From NCBI GenBank assembly GCA_964459445.1, contig CAYWMP010000032.1, positions 1 through 40,266 of the forward strand: a DNA stretch of 40,266 nt. Direction: 5' to 3'. The DNA is from CAYWMP01 sp964459445 (GTDB lineage: Bacteria; Desulfobacterota; DSM-4660; Desulfatiglandales; HGW-15). The notes below the pieces were generated by a model that had not been told where the DNA came from, searched no databases, and was given only the letters and a program-made list of their open reading frames with translations. Below are positions 35,420-40,266 of this stretch, in pieces. The translations under genes and the position numbers were made by a program. Position 1 is the stretch's first letter. Each line of letters starts with the position of its first letter.

Positions 35420-35464
35420 ATCCATTCTCTCAAGTTCAGGGTGCAATTCCAAGGAGGAAACATA

Positions 35465-35989
35465 ATGATTCGGGGGCTTAGGGGCAAGGAACCTAAAATA
35501 TCCAAGTCGGCTTTTATCAGTGAAGCTGCCTATATCGTTGGCGATGTAGAAATCGGCAAAAATACGAGCATCTGGCCAGGGGTTGTTATCAGGGGAGATT
35601 TCGGTCGTATTAAGATCGGTCGTAACTGCGCGATTGAGGACAACTGCGTTGTCCACTCGGGGACACCTTCGGCGCCCATTGGGGATGTTGAGATAGGGGA
35701 TCAGGTGGTTATCGGTCATGGGGCCGTGGTCAATTGCAAAAGTATTGGGAGCAATTCCCTCATCGGTATCAATGCCGCGCTTTTACATGAAGCGGAGATC
35801 GGAGAAAATTGTGTTGTCGGAGCAGGGTCCTTTGTTAGTAACGGCATGAAAATACCGGATCTCTCTTTAGTAGTAGGCGTTCCCGCGAAGATAAAAGGAA
35901 AACCCACTGAGAATCAACTCTGGTGGAGTAGAGAGGGTTATAGAGAATATGTTGAGCTGGCCAAGCAGTATATGGCTGAAGGACTATAG
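35465..35989 (+). CDS. Gamma-carbonic-anhydrase-family protein lacking one zinc His
   Basis: The 174 residues form a left-handed beta-helix of hexapeptide repeats (YIVGDVEIGKNTSIWPGVVIRGDFGRI). H64 (CVVHSG) and H85 (VVIGHGAVV) match two of the three zinc ligands of Cam (His81, His117). The third, five residues after the second, is Asn90 instead of His, in GAVVNCKSIG. The protein may therefore be inactive, or bind metal differently, or serve another transferase-like role. ATG 35465 has AAGGAGG at 7 bases; the longer open frame upstream (from 35393) covers the promoter and is rejected. Confidence 0.88.
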   Translation: MIRGLRGKEPKISKSAFISEAAYIVGDVEIGKNTSIWPGVVIRGDFGRIKIGRNCAIEDNCVVHSGTPSAPIGDVEIGDQVVIGHGAVVNCKSIGSNSLIGINAALLHEAEIGENCVVGAGSFVSNGMKIPDLSLVVGVPAKIKGKPTENQLWWSREGYREYVELAKQYMAEGL

Positions 35990-35990
35990 G

Positions 35991-36116
35991 GCAAATCACA
36001 AATATCAAATCTCAAATTACAAATAATTCCCAAGCCCAAAAAATAAAATCGTATGGGCCATTGTAATTTGGAGCTTGGAATTTGTTTGGGATTTGGTGCT
36101 TAGGATTTGGGATTTT
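35991..36116. repeat. A/T-rich imperfect inverted repeat of the AAATCCCAAAT type
   Basis: The left arm AAATCACAAATATCAAATCTC (from 35993) and the right arm, read on the minus strand, AAATCCCAAATCCTAAGCACC (from 36115) are related along about 50 bases, ending near CCAAGCCCAAA and CCAAGCTCCAAA. It fills the space between the convergent gamma-CA and acyl-CoA dehydrogenase genes. It belongs to a family common in intergenic DNA. Confidence 0.6.
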
Positions 36117-36182
36117 ACCGTATCCCTGAGAAGGTGCGTTCGAATTAACTCGGAGTAATGGAGGACTTGTTTCCCTCGGTTT

Positions 36183-37322
36183 TTAATCTTTAAGCAACTC
36201 CCGCGCCGTGACGACCCGCATGATCTGGTTCGTCCCTGTATATATCTGAATGAGTTTGGCGTCTCGCATCATCCTTTCCAAGGGATAGTCCTTCATATAT
36301 CCGTATCCTCCCATGACCTGAATCGCGTCGGTCGTGACCTTCATTGCATTGTCCGATGCAATAAACTTCGCCATAGCACAAAACCTCGGAATGAGTCGCC
36401 AATTCCTATCATCTAAATGACGGGCGGCATGGTAGGTGAGGAGTCGAGCCGCCTCCGTTGCCGCGACCATGTCGGCGACCATGAATTGAACAGCCTGAAT
36501 CATCGCAATGGGTCGTCCAAACTGAATTCTCTGTTTGGCATAAGTGATCGCCTCGTCGATTGCCCCCTGGGCCAAACCCACGGCTTGAGAAGCCGCAAAG
36601 AGTCGGCTCGTGTCCAAGGTTGCCATCATATTCGGAACACCCTCACCTTCATCCCCAATTCGGTTCTCAAGGGGAACCGCGAGATCTTCGAAAAAAAGCT
36701 CCGAATTAATCGAAGCCCTCATTCCCATCTTGTTTTCATTTTTGCCGTAGACCAGTCCCTTTGTTCCCTTTTCAACAACAAAGGCGGAAATTCCCTTGGA
36801 TTTCTTTTCAGGATCTGTGTAGGCAAATACACTAATGATATCCGCGATACTCCCGTTCGTGGTAAAGCATTTCTGCCCGTTGAGGATATAGGAATCCCCT
36901 TTTCTGACGGCCCGCGTTCTCATGGACAGTATGTCCGATCCTGCATCCGGCTCTGTGGCTGAAAAGGCTGCGAGTTTGCCCCTGGTTAGTCCGGGAAGGT
37001 GTTTTGCCTTTAGCTGTTCACTCCCGGCATAAACAATGGGCAGCATCCCATCTGCCTGAGCAATAAGAATCAACGCCGAAGAAGCACAGACCTTGGCGAT
37101 CTCCTCGAGGATCATACAAAACAGCGGGTAATCGGCCCCGATGCCGCCATATTCCTCTGGAAGAAGTGGTGTAAGGAGGCCATTTTCCGTAAATAGCTTG
37201 ACCGTATCCCAGGGGAACTCCTCTTTTTCGTCAATTTCCGCAGCCCTGGGCTTGATCTTTTCCCGTGCAATGTCCTTTACCGTGGTCAATATCATCCGCT
37301 TTTCTTCGCTTAAGTCTGCCAT
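36183..37322 (-). CDS. Acyl-CoA dehydrogenase, cyclohexane/cyclohexene-carboxyl-CoA type suspected
   Basis: The 379-residue protein has the standard fold: N-terminal helices, the FAD-contacting SATEPDAGSD (121-130) and CFTTNGSIAD (152-161), QRIQFGRPI (264-272), and VMGGYGYMKDYPLERMMRD near 336-354. In medium-chain enzymes the catalytic Glu lies in IYEGT; here T362 replaces it (IYTGTNQI). The alternative Glu position of isovaleryl-CoA dehydrogenase is Ser (LDTSRL). D91 (AQADGM) is present. From memory, Asp91 and a Thr at about 363 define the Geobacter cyclohex-1-ene-1-carboxyl-CoA dehydrogenase. GGAGAG lies 4 bases before ATG. It is monocistronic. Confidence 0.9.
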   Translation of the reverse strand: MADLSEEKRMILTTVKDIAREKIKPRAAEIDEKEEFPWDTVKLFTENGLLTPLLPEEYGGIGADYPLFCMILEEIAKVCASSALILIAQADGMLPIVYAGSEQLKAKHLPGLTRGKLAAFSATEPDAGSDILSMRTRAVRKGDSYILNGQKCFTTNGSIADIISVFAYTDPEKKSKGISAFVVEKGTKGLVYGKNENKMGMRASINSELFFEDLAVPLENRIGDEGEGVPNMMATLDTSRLFAASQAVGLAQGAIDEAITYAKQRIQFGRPIAMIQAVQFMVADMVAATEAARLLTYHAARHLDDRNWRLIPRFCAMAKFIASDNAMKVTTDAIQVMGGYGYMKDYPLERMMRDAKLIQIYTGTNQIMRVVTARELLKD

Positions 37323-37713
37323 CCATCTCTCCTTCTATACACGATCTTAGCTCCTTACGTCCCGATTGTTTGACTAAATGAGTCGAACAATTTCGATTGG
37401 GTATTGCAATCAACAGGCGTTTTGAGTGTTCAGTGTTCAGCGCCGCCTCTGGCCGCTTCGGTGGACAGAGGCGGTGCTGAACACTGAACCCCTGAACACT
37501 CGCATTACCGGAGGCGTCGAAACAATAAGCAACGTGATTCAAAGTTGAAGCGAATTTCAAATATGTTTGGCTAGTTCTTCCTTTACTAAATATGCAGGGG
37601 GGTGACAACCCAAAACTAATGGGAAGCCGGATGAAAAAAGCTTGTGTCAAATCCTTCGGAGGCGTTATGAAGGATTGTGGAGTCTATTCGTGAGTGGGCG
37701 GGATATTGGTTAT
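37323..37713. other. Intergenic spacer containing a long palindrome
   Basis: The 391 bases between the two leftward genes hold the palindrome at 37424-37501. To its right is ordinary mixed sequence with a possible acyl-CoA dehydrogenase promoter. No gene is seen; the frame at 37231-37650 is a shadow. Confidence 0.5.
37424..37501. repeat. 78-base near-palindrome built of TGTTCAG words
   Basis: GAGTGTTCAGTGTTCAGCGC with GCCTCT (37424-37450) pairs with AGAGGCGGTGCTGAACACTG plus AACCCCTGAACACTC (37467-37501). The right arm differs by one base and an extra 8 bases near CCCCTGAAC. The loop is GGCCGCTTCGGTGGAC. Arm words are shared with 311-340. Confidence 0.75.
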
Positions 37714-37950
37714 TTATTGAACGGCTGCAGAACAGGCACTGCCACCGTGTTTGCACTCCGTACAGAGTTCACGTCTCTCGCCCTTCGGTAGCTTGCTGCA
37801 GATTTCATCGGGAATCGCAATTGAAAAGGGGGACATAAGCTTTTTGACTGCACCGTTGCACAATGGACAGAGAATCTGACCGTGCTCTCTCAGGAATAAT
37901 TGTTCAAAGACGTAGCCGCAATTATTGCATCGGTATTCGTAAATGGGCAT
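37714..37950 (-). CDS. FmdB-family zinc ribbon protein
   Basis: The 78 residues begin MPIYEYRCNNCGYVFE, with C8 and C11, and the second pair C28 and C31 (LCPLC) completes a zinc ribbon. A C-terminal Cys-rich tail (ELCTECKHGGSACS) is longer than in minimal family members. FmdB-like proteins are often called putative regulators; a precise role is unknown. GGAGAG lies 6 bases before ATG. Confidence 0.88.
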   Translation of the reverse strand: MPIYEYRCNNCGYVFEQLFLREHGQILCPLCNGAVKKLMSPFSIAIPDEICSKLPKGERRELCTECKHGGSACSAAVQ

Positions 37951-38129
37951 GGCTCTCTCCTTTTTATTCCTCTTTATATTTTCGATCGGGAAAAGTCGGT
38001 TTCAACTTTAATTTAAGTTTCATCAGTCGTCCATTCAAGCACATATCCCCTTCCCCCTTTTCCATTGACACCGCAAGGGAGCTACCCTATCTTGGCCGGT
38101 AACGAAAATTAAATCGATCCAAGAGATCT

Positions 38130-39089
38130 ATGGGAATCCTCGAAAAAATCCGACGCCATTCTGCAGTCGCGTCGGGAAATTTTGCGTCCATGTTCAAGGA
38201 TGTAGAGATCCCTCCCCTCCCGGCAGCGGTAACCCGCCTTATCGCTGAAATAAACCAACCGGAACCTGACATAAACCGACTCGAGAAAGTCATATCCTCG
38301 GCCCCCGGCATCGCAGCAAAGGTTATCAAAACAGTTAATTCATCTCTCTTTTCGTTGCCCACAGGGGTAAACAATGTGAAACATGCCGTTAACCTTCTGG
38401 GACTTCGTCATATTCGGTCAATCGCCCTGGCCTTTGCAACCATGGATGCCCTTCCCAAGCCCTCGGTCGATCTCTTTGACCACGAGGCATTTTGGGCGGA
38501 TTCTCTACTTGAAGCCACGCTGTCACGGGCCCTTTCACAAAAACATTTTGGCACCCAAGCCGAAGAGGCCTTTACAGCTTCTCTCCTGGCAGATGTTGCC
38601 CTGCCGGTATTGCTTTCCGCGTGGGAAGAGTATTACGAGCCCGTGATAAAAGAATGGGCGCGGAGCCCCAAACGCCTCTCAGAAATAGAAAGGGAACACT
38701 TTGGATGGGACCATGCTCAAGCAGGGGCATGGATTGTGAGATCATGGAAATTCCCGGAAGAAATGGTTTGTTATATCGGAGCACACAACCTCTCCTGGGA
38801 CAAAATGACCGAATTTGAACTCACTGATACGATTGTTGTCCCTATGGCTGTTGCAGCCCTTTCACCAAGTATTCTAAAGGCCGATCACAAGGATTCAATC
38901 GCTCTCAAATCAACGGCAGAGCAATGGCTGCTTATGGAAAATGATGAGTTTATCGACACCCTAACCGGAATCAAACAATCTCTGCGGGAGGTGCTTGATC
39001 TTTTTGGTCTCTCAAAACACAACATGGACGGTTTTCTTGACGGACTGATAGGAGAAGCTACAAACAAGACAGAACAAGGAACGCCGTGA
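38130..39089 (+). CDS. HDOD-domain protein without HD residues
   Basis: Residues 25-220 form an HDOD domain: DVEIPPLPAAVTRLIAEI, then SAPGIAAKVIKTVNSSLF, LLGLRHIRSIALAFATMDAL and HFGWDHAQAGAWIVRSW. The place of the HD pair reads LLADVALP, so it cannot be a metal phosphohydrolase. HDOD proteins act in signal-linked protein contacts. AAGAG lies a few bases before ATG. The stop TGA overlaps the GTG start of the next gene as GTGA (39086-39089), a sign of translational coupling. Confidence 0.88.
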   Translation: MGILEKIRRHSAVASGNFASMFKDVEIPPLPAAVTRLIAEINQPEPDINRLEKVISSAPGIAAKVIKTVNSSLFSLPTGVNNVKHAVNLLGLRHIRSIALAFATMDALPKPSVDLFDHEAFWADSLLEATLSRALSQKHFGTQAEEAFTASLLADVALPVLLSAWEEYYEPVIKEWARSPKRLSEIEREHFGWDHAQAGAWIVRSWKFPEEMVCYIGAHNLSWDKMTEFELTDTIVVPMAVAALSPSILKADHKDSIALKSTAEQWLLMENDEFIDTLTGIKQSLREVLDLFGLSKHNMDGFLDGLIGEATNKTEQGTP

Positions 39090-39796
39090 ACACAAATCAA
39101 CCCTCAGGTCCTCAGAAAAGTTTCCTTTTTCGAGTTGTTGCCGTATTTTCCAGATTACAGCTTGGATATCTATTTCGGAGCACGGGCAATCCTCGTTTGC
39201 TCGTGATAATCTTCGTATTTATCGCAGGAGCCACCGCGCTGGGTATTATTGCAGTCACTGCATATCTTACGGATCTTCCGCTCCTGTTCCCTCCCCTTGG
39301 ACCTTCCGCCTTCATCCTGTTTTATACGCCGATGGCGGTCTCAGCCAGCCCAAGGAATGTCATCCTTTCGCATACCCTGGCGGTGGTGGCAGGGATTTTG
39401 TCCCTTTGGATAGTGACATTGATTCATCCGGAAGCAAACCTTCTCGACCCAACGAACATTAACTTGTATCGGGTTTTGGCAATTGCCCTTTCAATGGGTA
39501 TGATTAGCATCGGGATGATTACCATGGACTGTGTTCATGCCCCGGCGGCAGCCTCCGCCATGATTGCCTCAATGGGATACCTGACCTCTGTCGTCAAGAG
39601 TTTTGGGCTTTTGGCGGCCATAGTCCTGCTCGTAGTTGAAGCACTGATCTTTAATCGTCTATTGGGTGGTCTGCCCTATCCGTTCTGGCGAGCCGATCCA
39701 GACCTTATTAAAAGCTATGGCGTTCTGGCAGGACTCCCTGATGCCGAGGGTGATTTCTGGCAAGAACTTACCGCGAAGATCTTCCAAAAGCGGTAG
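39086..39796 (+). CDS. HPP-family membrane protein
   Basis: The 236-residue protein has four predicted helices after a basic N-terminus of about 40 residues. LFPPLGPSAFILFYTPMAV with PRNVILSHTLAVVAGI is the family hallmark, and the HPP-type tripeptide appears as HAPA (DCVHAPAAASAMIAS). Some family members carry nitrite; others are unknown. Start GTG 39086 overlaps the HDOD stop by 4 bases, so its translation is probably coupled. A 40-residue soluble tail follows the last helix. The link between an HDOD regulator and an HPP carrier is unusual. Confidence 0.85.
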   Translation: MNTNQPSGPQKSFLFRVVAVFSRLQLGYLFRSTGNPRLLVIIFVFIAGATALGIIAVTAYLTDLPLLFPPLGPSAFILFYTPMAVSASPRNVILSHTLAVVAGILSLWIVTLIHPEANLLDPTNINLYRVLAIALSMGMISIGMITMDCVHAPAAASAMIASMGYLTSVVKSFGLLAAIVLLVVEALIFNRLLGGLPYPFWRADPDLIKSYGVLAGLPDAEGDFWQELTAKIFQKR

Positions 39797-39799
39797 TTA

Positions 39800-39841
39800 G
39801 AGGGTGAAAAATGCTCCTCTGCTGCGTTGTGCGGAGGTCTC
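39800..39841. mobile_element. 42-base remnant related to the GAGACC element family, flanked by TA
   Basis: Read on the minus strand from 39841 it begins GAGACCTCCGCACAACGC, resembling the GAGACCTTTGCAAAACGC end at 8971. The other end is GAGGGTGAAAAATGC, which does not repeat it. TA lies on both sides (39798-39799 and 39842-39843). The ybaK stop TAG consists of the flanking TA and this element's terminal G. Confidence 0.45.
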
Positions 39842-40266
39842 TAAATAGCCACTTCGACTGCTACGATATCAAGCGCTTTCTCTAGATCCTCCGGCGACAT
39901 CTCTGCCAGCAATCCCCTTTTTCCGGCATTGATGTAGATCTTTTTGAGTTCCGTGATGGAGGCCTCCATGTAGACAGTGAGGTGCTTTCGCGTCCCAAAG
40001 GGAGAGATGCCGCCCACAATGTATCCAGTGTGCTTTCCCGCCTTTTCCGGATTGCATGGTTTCACGGTTTTGACTTTTAGAAACCTTGCGAGGCTTTTTG
40101 TGGAAACCTCCTTATCTCCGTGCATAAGGACCAAAAAGGGAATCTCCTTGTCATCCTCCATCACGAGCGTCTTGATAACCTGGTGTTCATTCACATCCAG
40201 GGCCTTTGATGCCGAAGTTGTGACGCCCTTTTTCTCGTATTTATAACAATGGGGTAGGAAATCAAT
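39841..40266 (-). CDS. ybaK: YbaK/EbsC-family Cys-tRNA(Pro) deacylase, N-terminus outside window
   Basis: The visible 141 codons match YbaK from near the N-terminus: HCYKYEKKGVTTSASKALDV, then QVIKTLVM, KPCNPEKAGKHTGYIVGGISPFG (with the GYIVGGISPxG loop), then INAGKRGLLAEM. The frame stays open to the last base of the window, so the start is beyond it; the GTG at 40194 is internal. YbaK hydrolyses Cys wrongly attached to tRNA-Pro. The stop TAG abuts the 39800-39841 remnant. Confidence 0.9.
   Translation of the reverse strand: MDFLPHCYKYEKKGVTTSASKALDVNEHQVIKTLVMEDDKEIPFLVLMHGDKEVSTKSLARFLKVKTVKPCNPEKAGKHTGYIVGGISPFGTRKHLTVYMEASITELKKIYINAGKRGLLAEMSPEDLEKALDIVAVEVAI

Noticed and set aside
35393..35464. 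Longer gamma-CA protein starting at 35393
   Set aside because: These codons cover the -35 and -10 boxes, and the ATG at 35465 has a strong AAGGAGG at proper distance and matches the family start.

Overview
The window looks like chromosomal DNA from an anaerobic deltaproteobacterium-type organism (Desulfobacterota, perhaps a sulfate reducer or syntroph). The grounds are indirect: rubrerythrin, an Fe-S flavoprotein, several HDOD and HD-GYP regulators, a J-like/MinD fusion, and an acyl-CoA dehydrogenase whose active-site residues resemble the cyclohexane/cyclohexene-carboxyl-CoA enzymes of aromatic-degrading anaerobes. There is no rRNA, tRNA, CRISPR array, prophage or complete insertion sequence. 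A run of 100 N (25185-25284) marks a scaffold join, so this is a draft assembly.

Layout. 1-4265: a partial TIGR04076-type gene, a membrane metallophosphoesterase and DNA ligase ligA, separated by a repeat-rich spacer. 4325-8185: two divergent signalling genes, a class III cyclase/TolB-like/TPR protein and an HD-GYP+HDOD protein with a damaged HD dyad. 8660-12236: cupin, lipoprotein, MATE exporter and a flavodoxin/Fe-S/SCP2 fusion. 12522-19249: a rightward run of a J-like/MinD ATPase, class III aminotransferase, kinase-like unknown, C69 Ntn-hydrolase and Fsr-like MFS exporter; this is the best candidate for an uncharacterised small-molecule pathway. 19550-23083: leftward serine-hydrolase-fold protein with Cys at the nucleophile position, two tandem paralogous membrane proteins and a GAF protein. 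23665-25766: response regulator-TPR and two CBS-pair genes around the gap. 26264-29838: HAD phosphatase and APH-type kinase operon, GNAT and thioredoxin pair, and rubrerythrin. 30465-35989: macro-like protein, FlK-like thioesterase, PP2C phosphatase, TatD nuclease, trypsin-like lipoprotein protease, a secreted unknown and a gamma-carbonic-anhydrase-like protein. 36183-40266: acyl-CoA dehydrogenase, FmdB zinc ribbon, a coupled HDOD/HPP pair and partial ybaK.

Most genes are monocistronic or in pairs, so this is a mixed housekeeping and signalling region. Several proteins keep a recognisable fold but have changed a catalytic residue: HD to ND in the HD-GYP domain, SxxK to CxxK in the beta-lactamase fold, a His zinc ligand to Asn in the gamma-CA, the catalytic Glu to Thr in the acyl-CoA dehydrogenase, HPD to HPK in the J-like domain, and DxD to DxN in the HAD protein.

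The intergenic DNA holds several families of small palindromic repeats. One family has ends starting GAGACCTTTGC. Two members are flanked by TA and sit exactly at gene stop codons, so that TA plus the element's terminal G rebuilds TAG. At 8971-9078 a single insertion appears to have split a shared CTAG stop overlap of two convergent genes while preserving both stops. A related 144-bp element lies 2 bp from the -35 box of a consensus-like promoter for the gamma-CA gene.
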